A DNA stretch of 64,000 bases. Origin: Cynocephalus volans. Its lineage: Eukaryota; Chordata; Mammalia; Dermoptera; Cynocephalidae. The position numbers were made by a program, and so were the translations under genes. The notes beneath the pieces were generated by a model. The model was not told the origin of the DNA. It ran no database searches and worked only from the letters and a program-made list of their open reading frames with translations. The stretch's first letter is position 1. Each line of letters starts with the position of its first letter. The DNA is taken from NCBI RefSeq assembly GCF_027409185.1, contig NC_084463.1, forward strand, positions 52,880,907 to 52,944,906, in the 5' to 3' direction. This document shows positions 13,140 through 23,370 of the stretch, in pieces.

Positions 13140-14161
13140 TGATTTTTCTTGAGTTTTGATGGCAGTGGTAGTTATTTTTCAGGTACGAAACCCAGTACTC
13201 CCTTGAGAATTTCTTGTAAGGGTGGTCATGTTGTACTGAACTCCAGCAGTTTTTGGTTGTGTGAGAAATATACTATTTGTCCTTCATTTTGGAAGGATAG
13301 CCTTGTGGGGTAGAGTATTCTTGGCTGGTAATCTCTGTCTTTAAGTATTTTGAATATATCATTCCCTTCCTTTCTGGCTTTTAGGGTTTGAAAACCCTGA
13401 TGTTAGTCTCATTGGGGCTCCCTTATAGGTGATTTGACTCTTCTCTCTTGCAGGTTTTAAGATTCTCTCTTTGTCTTTGAGTTTTGCCAGTTTGACTATA
13501 ACATGTCTTGGAGAAGACCTTTTAGGTTTGAATACAGTTGGGGATCTTCAAGCTTCCTGAATCTGAAGATCTGTGTCTTTTCCAATACCTGGGGAGTTTT
13601 CTGCCACTTTTTTGTTGAACATGTTTTCAGTGCAATCTCCTTTTTCCTCCCATTCTGGAATACCCATGACTCAGATATTTGGGTGCTTAAGGTTGTCTGA
13701 TATCTCCATTAGATTTTCTTTAATGTTTTTAATTATTTTTTCTTTTCTTTCTTTCTTTTTTTTTGTCTGCCTGTGGTATTTCAAACAGCCTGTCTTCAGG
13801 ATCAGAAGTTCTCTCTTCTGCTTCTGCAAGCCTGCTGGTTAAACTCTTTGTTGTGCTTTTTATTTCATTGAATAAATTCTTCAGCTCAGCAAGCTCTGCT
13901 ACATTCTTTTTCAAGGCATTGATGTCCTTGTACATTTTTTCTTTCAGGTCCTGTATACTTTTCCTCATTTCATCATGTTGTCTAGCTGACTTTTCTTGTA
14001 TCTCATTTAGTTTCCTTAGAATTATCACTCAAAATTCCTTGTTAGACATTTCAAGGGCTTCTTGTTCTATAGGATCTAGAGCTTGAGAGTTATTACCCTT
14101 TGGTGGTGTACTTTCTTGATTTTTCATATTTCTGGTATCTTTCCTTTGATGTTTAGTCACT
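13140..14161 (-). pseudogene. L1 B ORF1 (RNA-binding coiled-coil protein), broken
   Basis: L1 ORF1 encodes the trimeric RNA chaperone of the L1 particle. A clear coiled-coil stretch is open at 13729-14028 (residues such as ILRKLNEIQEKSARQHDEM, then heptad-rich sequence). The RRM/C-terminal part follows at lower coordinates in other frames. The start codon seen in L1 D (ATG AGT AAA CAT) appears here as GTG ACT AAA CAT near 14161, so the initiator is lost. A lysine-rich A-run near 13735-13760 marks the same slippery place where the D copy is shifted. Confidence 0.85.
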
Positions 14162-14343
14162 GTGGCAGGGGATTTCATGTTCCACTGGTTTGACACTATT
14201 GTCTGGCTAGCATGCTGCTGGGGTTGCCAATTTGGTATGCCAATATGGTATGCCTCAGTGTCTGCTCAGTTGGCCACTAGTGCCTTGGGTGTTTGGTTGC
14301 CTCGGATGTTGGGCCTCTCCGGGGTGGCGCCTCTCTGGTCAGC

Positions 14344-14703
14344 ATGCACTTGGCCAGGCTGTTGATGGAGTCAGGTGGTGGCAGTGAGTCCTACCTGCTG
14401 GGTCATGCACTGGCACCACAGGGCATGTGGTCTCTATGGATCTTTCACTTTTCCAGCTGGTCACCTCCCTGATCTGCACACACTCAGCTAGGCTGGGGAT
14501 GGAGTCGGTCGGCAACGGTGATGCCTCCCTGCTGGGTAACGTGACCGGCACTGCCAGGCACATGTTCTCTGCATATCTTCTGCTTTTCTGGCTGGACACC
14601 TCCCTGATCCACATGCACTCAGCAGGGCTGGGGATGGAACCAGGCAGAGGTGGTGAGGCCTACCTGCTGGGTCACAAGACAGCACCACAGGGCTCATGGT
14701 CTC
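14344..14703 (-). repeat. L1 B 5'UTR tandem monomers (about 134 bp)
   Basis: Three successive units share blocks such as cctgctgggt, catgtggtctct or its variants, and cacctccctgat. Units begin near 14344, 14478 and 14612, the last cut short at the end of L1 B. Monomeric 5'UTRs act as promoters in rodent L1; the same role here is inference. Confidence 0.7.
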
Positions 14704-14707
14704 TAAG

Positions 14708-16818
14708 AAGTACTTTTAAACATAGATTTCAAAAAACTTCAAGATCAATGGACAAAATGAAAGTTTTTCCAAGCTCTAATAACAAATGTAATGGGTTAGA
14801 AACTGCTAATTAAGATTAATTAAAGCAAAAATTAATTACGTAAAATTAAATAATAAAGACAATGTTTTGTAACGTCCATTGTTGGTTCTTTACTGAAACG
14901 TTTTGTTTTTCAGATTTAAGAAAATTTTCTCTCAAGTTATCCATGATTGAAAAGGTCTTACTTTTTTTGGTAAAATACACCTTCTTGAATGAAGATAAAA
15001 ACATTTGCTTTAAAAAAAAAAACATATTTGATTCCTGCAAAATCCAGAACTGTTTGAGTATCTATATGATTTTTATGGCAAAATGATTATTTACACATCT
15101 AATTTTAATAAGTATTTCGTCTCTTTTTATAGCAATATACAATTGGAAAAATTGGGTATAAAATAGCGTGGCTCTTCTAAGTTCGTGACCCCACTTCATG
15201 TTGCCCTAATTTGACCAAATTACTTTTTCATCTCACTCCTCTCCCCCTACACACACCACAATGTGGAACATGACAAACTGGGAATGAGCTTTTTCAGCAC
15301 CAAGGTATCAGTACAAAGAAAAGTAAGACCTTTTCAGTCAGAAAATTGATCATCAGTACTCCATGAGAAATGGTTTGATCAAAAAGGGGGAAATAATATC
15401 TTGTCTACACACAAGCAGTTCTCTAAAAATATTCACAGACTTGAAGGGGGAGCTCATGACTTGATTGAGACATCCTGTTCCAAAACGAATGATTTGTGTT
15501 CTTAAAATTGTCACTGTACCAATTAATATATACCTTGCTAACTGAGTAAGCCACCTGTTGTCAATCAACTGTTAAGACAATAGTTAAACAATTCTTAAAG
15601 TTATTTTCAGGCTTTTGTATCAGTGTAATGTTGCCTGGTAGAATGAGTTCAGAAGTGTTCCTTCCTTTTTAATTCTTTCAGTACTTTGAGGAAGATTGAT
15701 GTTAATTCTTCTTGAAATGTTGGATAGAATTCTCCACTGAAGTCATCTAAATCTGGGATTTTCTTTATGGCGAAGTTTTGATTAGTGCCTAAATCGCCAT
15801 CTGTTTACATTCTTATATCTTTATGATTCAGTAGGATAGCTTGTTCATTCTTATGAATTTATCAGTTTTATCTAGTTTATTCAATTTTGGGTGAAGAACT
15901 CCTCATTTTTTTAATAATCTTTTTTATTTCTGTGCCCTGATTTGTAAAGTCACCTACTTTATTATTTTACTGTTTAACTCTCTTTTTCTTTCTTTCTTTT
16001 CTATGTTTCTGTAGCTAAGAATTTGTCAATTTTATTGAATTTTTCTAAAACCAATTCAGCATTGTTGGCTTGTTTTTGCTTTTTTTGTTTATTTGTTTCT
16101 ATTGTCTTTATTTTGTTTATCTGTGTTCTAATCCTTTTCCGGCTTTGTTTTTCACTAGTTTGTTCTTGTTTTTCTAGTTTTTTGAAGTGTAAAGTTAGGT
16201 TGCTGATTTCAGATCTTCCTTCTTTTTAATGTAAGTCTTGCTCTTAGCACTGCTTCCACTGCATCATTTGACTTTCATCATGTTGTATTTTTATTTCCAT
16301 ATGTTTTAAGATTTTTTTGTCCTCAAAAAGTGTAATTTTATTGTTTTCAGTTTAGTGGGAGTACGTAGTACATCCTCTATCTGTGGCTTATTTCACTAAG
16401 CATAATTTCCTTCAGTTATATCCATGTTGTCACAAATAGCATGAGTTTTCTTTATTTTTAAGGCTGAATAATATTCCTTTGCCTGTATATCCCACATGGT
16501 ATCTACTCATTGGTGGGTGGACATTTAGTTTGTTTCCATATTTTGGACTTTGTAAATAATTCTGATAGCTTCTGGAGATACTAACTAATAAAGGAATTCT
16601 AATGGATTCCTTTGAAGATATATCCAGAAGGAAAATTGTTGGATTATATGGTAATCCTATTTCTAATTTTTGAGGTAACTCTATGCTGTTATTTATAGTG
16701 TATTTACCAATAAACATTCCCACTGGCAGTGTACAAGGGTTCTCTTTACATTACACCCTGGCCAACACTTGTTATTTACTGTCTATTGGTAATAGTTATC
16801 ATAATAGATTTCAGGTAA
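14708..16818. repeat. 2.1-kb duplicated block, copy 1
   Basis: This stretch matches 48045-50159 in the same orientation over its whole length, with clear but divergent identity (roughly 80-90% by eye). Shared starts are aagtacttttaaacat and shared ends ataataga/ggcttcaggtaa. It contains about 0.9 kb of non-L1 sequence and then two old minus-strand L1 pieces (about 15600-16230 and 16300-16818). Because both copies share the same composite arrangement, a duplication of genomic DNA is likelier than independent insertions. Confidence 0.8.
15600..16818 (-). mobile_element. Old L1 fragments (within duplicated block, copy 1)
   Basis: Decayed ORF2 sequence reads as minus-strand L1: the stretch around 15620-15780 matches the RT region and 16300-16818 matches the ORF2 3' end plus flanking part. 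The two pieces are out of normal order, so they are two insertions or a rearranged one. Divergence is much higher than in L1 B or D. Confidence 0.75.
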
Positions 16819-17138
16819 AAATTTTAAGAAAATTTTAAAAAATTAAAAAATAAAATGAAAAAAAAAAAACAATGGAAAAGAGGGCAGCCATTTTCTGAGG
16901 ATTGTCTCTATATGGAGGATTTGAATGTTTCCACTTTAACAAGAGAAAGTTGCACATGCCAAGCAAAATCCTGCGGGTTGGCCACGCACATTCGGTGCAC
17001 ACACTGGGATTTGGTGGAGTGGAAATTGCCCCACTATGTTTGGGTATGCACCTGGGCCAAAATGGGTGTCCTGCTGGGTCTTAGAAGGAGAGAACATTCT
17101 GGGGCCCTGATCATACTGAAGTGGGGCTGATGCCCCAC

Positions 17139-17399
17139 TTAACTCACCATCTCTGGGGCCACCACTTGAGGCTGAGATGCCTCAGACAGTGGCTCAGGAA
17201 GGGGTGCCACTGCAGGTCCCATAGGATTCAAAGCCTCTAACAAGTATCGATTGTTTATTTCATTATCCAATTCATTCTCCCTGTCTGGAAAAGGGCGATA
17301 ACAATGTGGCCTGCCAGATAGTATGGAGGAGCCACCTTGTTCTACCATTAATTTGGACCCTGCTCCTCCTCTTTTAGAGTCCCAATAATGTAAAAGCAA
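17139..17399 (-). other. Open frame of 86 codons, unknown origin
   Basis: The minus-strand frame is open for 86 codons and is hydrophilic, proline- and glutamate-rich, with the segment RENELDNEINNRYLLEALNP and a tail rich in P, E and S. Its composition looks like real coding sequence rather than chance. A retroviral gag fragment or a processed-gene fragment are both possible; I cannot decide. No neighbour supports a gene. Confidence 0.3.
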
Positions 17400-19869
17400 A
17401 AAAGGCTGAACACAAGATATTTAATCTTGTTTGACTTATCTTTGGCAAAACAATTCCAGTTGTGCCAAAACGTGATAATTAAGAGATGCATTTAGTGACC
17501 ACCATTCTCCAGAGTCTAACAAAAACACAAGCCACAGAGTATTGCAATAGAACACCATTCCTTTCTTAGTCATGGCTTCATAACTAAAATCACTAAGATT
17601 TTTCAGCTTCTTTACCTTTTAAATTGTTTTTAGGATGAGGTTATGACTTCTTAGCTTTACAATAAAAATCTGTAGTGTATTTCTAGAAGTACCATCTAGA
17701 TGTCTATATTGATTATCAAAGGCTTTTTCTCTATAACACTATGGATATGATAAACTATACTGGTAGACTTCTTAAAATTGAGCTTTCTTTATTCATGAAA
17801 TAAACTCAGAAAAAAAAAGTCAGTCTTTACAGTCATTTATCTTACTCTATCTTTAAACATTAGTATTTCTGCAGATTGTGTACTCGTCCTTCGTTCTGTT
17901 TTTTTCCCCAAAATATTTTAAGTTTATTTATGCTTATGGCATCAGGTACTTTTGAAAGCCTGATAATTTTCAAATTTGTATCTGCAGCTTACAGCTCTCT
18001 TGAACTCTGGAATCAAAACCTATTTAACATTTGGACATTCCCACAGATATTTCAAATATAATGTGTTCATGGGTCAAGCCTATATTACTTCTGCCCGTTA
18101 TATTCTTCTTTCATTTTTTCAATTTTTCTTTACTGCACCAGTACCAAACTAGCTGCATTCAGGTAGACAGCCTGTTGGTAAAACTCCATTTTTACTCTCT
18201 GCACAACAAATTTGTTTTGATGTGCAAAATTGTCACAACTACACTTTTTCTTGCTTTTTCTTTTTCTTTTGTCTTTTATAGGATTACTTCCTTCTTCTGT
18301 ATGCTTACTGCCCTGTGTATTTATGTAGGTGCTCATCTGTCACTGTTTTCTTCCCCTCTGACTCTTCCTTCAGCTCTTCTTCATTCTCCTAGTGAATGAC
18401 TGAAAATACAGATCTGGTCACATAACTTACCTGTTTTTATAGGACTTAATTATTTAGATTTTGTGGATTTGGAAGTGGCAGTGTTAACCTTGAGGTGAGC
18501 ACAAGCAATCTTTTGGTGTGTAGGAAGGAAACTTTGGGATGCCTGGATAAGTGCTTTTAATTTATACATAATTAAAAATCAACAATAAGTGCATAAAATA
18601 TTTTACTGTTTGAATTAGGTAAAATGTTTAGATACATAATTACTTTGTAATCAGTTACATCAATATTGCATTTATATCTCATCACCATACCAAATCATTT
18701 ACATGGACATGGTGCTCTGTGTGGTTCCATTAATGTGAGGGAGTGGTGTTCTTTTTGTTCTTGTTACTGCACTTTTGCTATTGCCTCATTTTCATGAGAA
18801 AACATGTTCCCATGGAAGAGCTAAACATCTTTGGCATTCTGGTGAACTGCAAACTGAATACAAAGTAGACTCATATTTTCTACATCTTTTTTATTCCAAT
18901 GTACATTGACCCTGCATCTAAATTAGTTCATCTAACACATTTTTTCTCCTGTGTATTTATACCTATATCTTCATACCAAATTATAAGCTTCTTGGAAGAA
19001 CAAAATTTTATTCATACTTATTCCTAGAAAGAAGGATGGTTCTAGAACTATAATGTATGCCTTGTAACAGAAATTTTAATAACTGATAAGTTATTCTAGT
19101 CCCAGGAGACTTCTACTGTGATTTTTCTTTCTCCACTCATATGGGCCTCAAGGAAGTGGCAACTTAGATAAGATACACACATACAGGTAAGGGTGGAAGT
19201 TCAGGTTCTGTCATGTGACTCAGGGCTGGTGACTCAATTTGAGAAAAAATGTGGAATTACAGGGACTGACTGGTGTCATTTATCATGGCTGTGGAATTTC
19301 TCTGGGAGGAGTAGCAGGACCTGTGCACTGCTTAGAGGACCCTATACAGGGACATAGTGCTGGAGGCCTCCAGTAGCCTGTGTCCTCGGGTAAGTAAATG
19401 GGTGAGTTAGTTTCCAGTAACTCCCAGGAGCAATACTTTCTTTGTCAGTAAAGAAATAAGCCATTTTAAGTTCTAAATAATGCTATTTAATTATAATTCC
19501 ATTTCCTGTAGAATGCGAGTGTCATGAAGTATAGAAGAACCCCCAAACCAGAACCTTTCAGATCAGTTAGTGCATACATGGCAGGGAGGATAGAAAGTAT
19601 AAATCACGATGGATATTTGCCATGTTCAGCTGTTTACACCATTTTCCCAGCTCTCAGACCTGAGAACAGCTTGTTTTCATGCATCAAACACATACATATT
19701 CTCTAAAGAAGGCTCTCACAGGTTTACCTTCACCTCTTAATTTGCTAAATACATTTTTATGTATACTTAAAATCAAATCCCTACATTTCTCTTTGACATT
19801 TATTTTTGCTATTCACTCTCAGTATTCTCACTTGCCATGTGTCATGGATACAGTTCTCATGGATACAGT
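17400..19869. other. Unassigned intergenic sequence
   Basis: AT-rich DNA with only short open frames. I see no RNA gene, no exon with family features and no young repeat. Confidence 0.45.
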
Positions 19870-20320
19870 TTTTCAGACTATCCATTTGTTTTCCATTGCC
19901 TAAAACAGAACACCTGATACTGATGCTTGGTAATTTACAAGGAACCAAGATGTATTTCTTACAGTTCTGAAGACAGAAGACCAATGTCAAGGAGATGCAT
20001 CTGGCAAGGGCCTTCTACCTGGTGGGGACACTTGACAGAGTCTGGAGGTGGTACAGGGTATCACATGTCAACAGTGGCATGTCCACATGGTTTCTTCATC
20101 TCCATATAAAGCCCCCAACCTACTTACTTACAACCCATTAAATCACTAAGCTACTAATACATGAATGGATCAATCCATCATGAGGGCTTAGCCCTCCCTA
20201 TCCATCACCTCCCCATAGCCCTACTTTTCAAATACCGTAGTTGGATATCCCACGCTCTTAACAGTTACAGTGGGGATCAATATTCAGTATGAGTTGTGGA
20301 GGGCCATTCAAATCATGGCA
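19870..20320 (-). mobile_element. MaLR-type LTR
   Basis: Read on the minus strand it begins TGCCATGATTTGAATGG and carries the GGTGATGG and CCTCATGA blocks of MaLR LTRs, then AAATTACCAAGCATCAGTAT near its 3' end. The plus-strand forms (ggtaatttac, ccccatagcc) are the usual antisense look of this group. Next to it at 20327-20357 is a short tandem repeat of atttattcatac. Confidence 0.7.
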
Positions 20321-20865
20321 CAGACATTTATTCATACATTTATTCATACATTTATTCTTTCAACATGTTTTTATCATGCAGGTTTGAAGCACTGGTGATT
20401 TTTTACTTGTTCCTATAACAAAAATGATCTAAATACTGTCCCTTTTTCATAGACTTTACATTCTGACCAGATAAAAAAGAAAATATGTTAAGTAGTTATA
20501 TTGAATTCATATGGACTATTTAACCAAAGTGAGAGAGAAAATGGGAATTAGAAATTAGGAAGAATTTTTAGAGAAGGCAGTTTTAGAAAGATTATTAAGT
20601 GTTTACTTTGGTGTAGCTTCAGTTCAAATGAACTATATTTCAATTTTGATATATAATACATATATGAATATAAAATACAGATTTCTGATTGAACATCATT
20701 GTTGGAGATACAAATTTGGAAATCAGTGATCTAAAGTTGGTATTTAATGTCATACTTACAGAGGTGTTCTGCCAGGGGGTTGGCAAATAAGTAAAATAAA
20801 AGGCCCAGGAGTGAATCTTGTGTACCACCACATCATAAATCATGAAGCTGAGGAAGTACCAGCAT

Positions 20866-21200
20866 AAGAGTGAGAAAAAATGAAATTTTACTGCTTACAG
20901 TTTCAGTGGCTGGGAAGTCCAAAGTCCAAGGAACACATCTGGTGAGGGTCTTCTTTGGTGGTGGCTTTACAGGAGTGCAGGGGTCTCACATGGCAGAAAG
21001 TGATGGAGCAGAAAGAAAGACAATCTCATGTGCTCTCCTTTTAAACCCTCAGAACCATGCCCCTGACCACCATTACTAATCCATTAACTCTGACATGGTC
21101 CTACAGTCCAATCACACATTTAAGGCCCCACTTTTCAATTACCTTAATAGAATTTTCCACCCTCAATAGTTACAATGAAAATTAAGCTTCTAATATATGA
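20866..21200 (-). mobile_element. MaLR-type LTR, second copy
   Basis: It is similar in layout to the copy at 19870: antisense blocks ggctgggaagtcc, ggtgagggtcttc, acatggcaga, and ggccccacttttcaattacc in the same order. It is 5' or 3' truncated relative to a full LTR. About 0.5 kb separates it from the first copy. Confidence 0.62.
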
Positions 21201-21214
21201 ACTTTGGAGTATAA

Positions 21215-22120
21215 GCTTTTAAAATGAACTTTTCTGCTTTACTCTGTGGGAAAATGCTGTTTTTGGTATAGAAGAGAAAACTTTTATAGTTCTTCTGAAC
21301 ACGGTTCTTCAGGCAACCCCTGTTGCATCCACTGCCCCATCAAATTCCTGTGTCTCTCTTTCTCCATCCTCTTGTGCCTCAATGTTGTTAACTAAATGGC
21401 AGAGCTCCTGGCCCTGGCTTCCTTGCCCAGGACTTGTGTTCAGCTGTGGAGAGCGGTAGAAGCAAATACAACACTTTCCTCCTCTGACCCTATGCAACTT
21501 TGGGGTGGGGAGAAGGAGCATTGAGGAGTTTGTAGTAAACACAAAACATCCTCGACACTTGTGAAAGTGCAGTGAGACAGGCTTTGTTTAGGACCACTAT
21601 GAATGGATTCCTGTAGTGACATAGAGAGACTGGGCTCAACTCCACTGCAACATGGACAATTGAGAATTTGTAGCCAGAAAGCAGGGTGGGAGCCAGTGGA
21701 TGAAAACTTACTCAGGGAACTTCAGGGGTCAGGGGGAATCTCACTAATCTGACCTAAGGATACTCCTTCTAAAGACAGGCCAGGACAGTCAGACATCACC
21801 TGGGGTAATGGAGGATTAGGAACCCAAACAGATCTTGAGGGTGATCAGATACTAAAGGTGTGGGCTTCTTGCTAAAACTCTATATTACAAGAAAGTGCAC
21901 AGATGGGCCCAGTATAAGCTTCAGAAGCCTGGCTAATGTGTGGTCAAGCAAAGAATCTTTGTCACTTCTAAGTAACAGAAAGTGAAAGCTGAGGGCCCAT
22001 CTGCAGATCTTCTGTGGATCTCTGCAGACTTTTGATATAATTATAATAGTTTTGTTGTCTTTTCACAACTTTAAGGTAATCTGCAGTCTTTTTTATGTGA
22101 AAGTTTTGTTGACCAAAAGC
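21215..22120. other. Unassigned intergenic sequence
   Basis: No coding support or recognisable repeat is seen between the MaLR fragment and the MIR. Confidence 0.45.
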
Positions 22121-22124
22121 AGTG

Positions 22125-22335
22125 TGTGGTTACAGTCAAACAGTCCTGGCTTATAATCCTGGCTCTGCAATTGGATAGCCTCCATTGGGTTAACAATGTC
22201 TCAAAATAGCAGTTTCATCCTTGGAAAAAATAAGAAGGTTAATACCTACTCTATAGGGTTGTTCAGAGAATTTAATGCTAAGTCATATATACAAATTTTT
22301 AGCAGATTGCCTGATACAAACTAGGCATGTTAAAA
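22125..22335 (+). mobile_element. MIR SINE
   Basis: Blocks in the MIR order are visible: tcctggctctgcaattg, then aataagaaggttaatacc, then tactctatagggttgttcag with aatttaatgc, and gcctgatacaaactaggcat. MIRs are ancient tRNA-derived SINEs shared by all mammals. The A-box region at the left end is worn. Confidence 0.75.
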
Positions 22336-23099
22336 GCATAACTTTTCTTTCACTTGTAATAAATGTTCAGAATAACTGTAGATGACAACATCTTAAATAA
22401 TCTTTTGAAGAGAGAAATTTCTAAATTATTATTTTTCAAGAAACTGTGTGAAAGTGAACAGCCATTTTCCCCGTCCCCATAGTTCTCATTAAACATCACT
22501 CAGAAAATTCAGGCACTATCTGTGTCACCTCATACTGAAAACAAAAATTACTTGAAATAAAGCCCTAAGAATTAATTTTAAAAAGCAATGCAAGCCATAA
22601 AGTTAGAAAATTAACTACTAAAAGACATTTAAAAAACTAAATAAATGGAAAGATTTAATATGGTAGAAGAATCAATACAGAGATAAAGAAATTCTCATAT
22701 TAATTTATAAATTCAAAAATGTATACAATTTACATAAAAATTCCAACTGAGTTTTTAATGAAACTTGACGAGGAGATCCTTCAATTTATATAGAAGAAAA
22801 AAGGCACATAATTTTTCAGAAATGATCACAGTGATAATAAGTAAATCTCTTGGTCACATGTCATGATTGACTGGACGAGAACGGTTATTAAAATAGCAGT
22901 GCTTCAACGTGGAACAGAACAGCAAGACTACAAGTAGGCTCAGAGATGTAAATATCATGGAAAAACCTTAAATGGAGTAGAAAAAGGACTTCAGTAAATA
23001 ATTCTTTAAACCATGTAAAATAAGTACCTCTCTCACATTATTAAAAAAATATAGATTTCTGCTGTATTTACATGTAAAAACAAACTTTAATTTTTAATT
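22336..23099. other. AT-rich sequence, possibly a worn L1 fragment
   Basis: Between 22620 and 22950 the sequence faintly resembles decayed plus-strand L1 ORF2 (ccatca-like and aaattccaactga blocks), but I could not align it with confidence. Nothing else is recognised. Confidence 0.35.
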
Positions 23100-23318
23100 T
23101 TTTTATCGATTATATATATTTGTGCAGTACAGAATCAAATATCAAGACATGTGTGCAATATGTGGTGATCGTCAGGATAATTATTATACTCCTGTTTACC
23201 AAACATAATCTTTGTGACCCTTAACTCGTTTCTCACCAATGCCATTCCCCTCCCCCTTTCCCACCTTTAATAACCACAGTTCTGTTCTCTCATTTTCTTT
23301 TGCAAGTTTAATATATTA

Positions 23319-23338
23319 TTATGAATCTTTCTTTGTTT

Positions 23339-23370
<32 letters not shown>

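Larger units (their letters stand above)
8941..14705 (-). mobile_element. LINE-1 element B, nearly full length
   Basis: Minus-strand order: 5'UTR (about 14162-14705), ORF1 remnant (about 13140-14161), ORF2 remnant (9161-12993), and a 3'UTR with a polypurine tract (the C-rich run at 9008-9040 on the plus strand) ending in a T-rich stretch at 8941. It belongs to the same subfamily as L1 D: ORF1, ORF2 and 3' tail match closely in the opposite orientation. The 5'UTR holds about three tandem units of about 134 bp, beginning near 14344, 14478 and 14612. Long surviving frames (331 codons at 10508-11503) suggest it is among the younger elements here. I found no clean target duplication. Confidence 0.92.

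Noticed and set aside
20640-20843. Minus-strand 67-codon frame as a small gene
   Set aside because: No family features, AT-rich, next to LTR fragments; consistent with chance.
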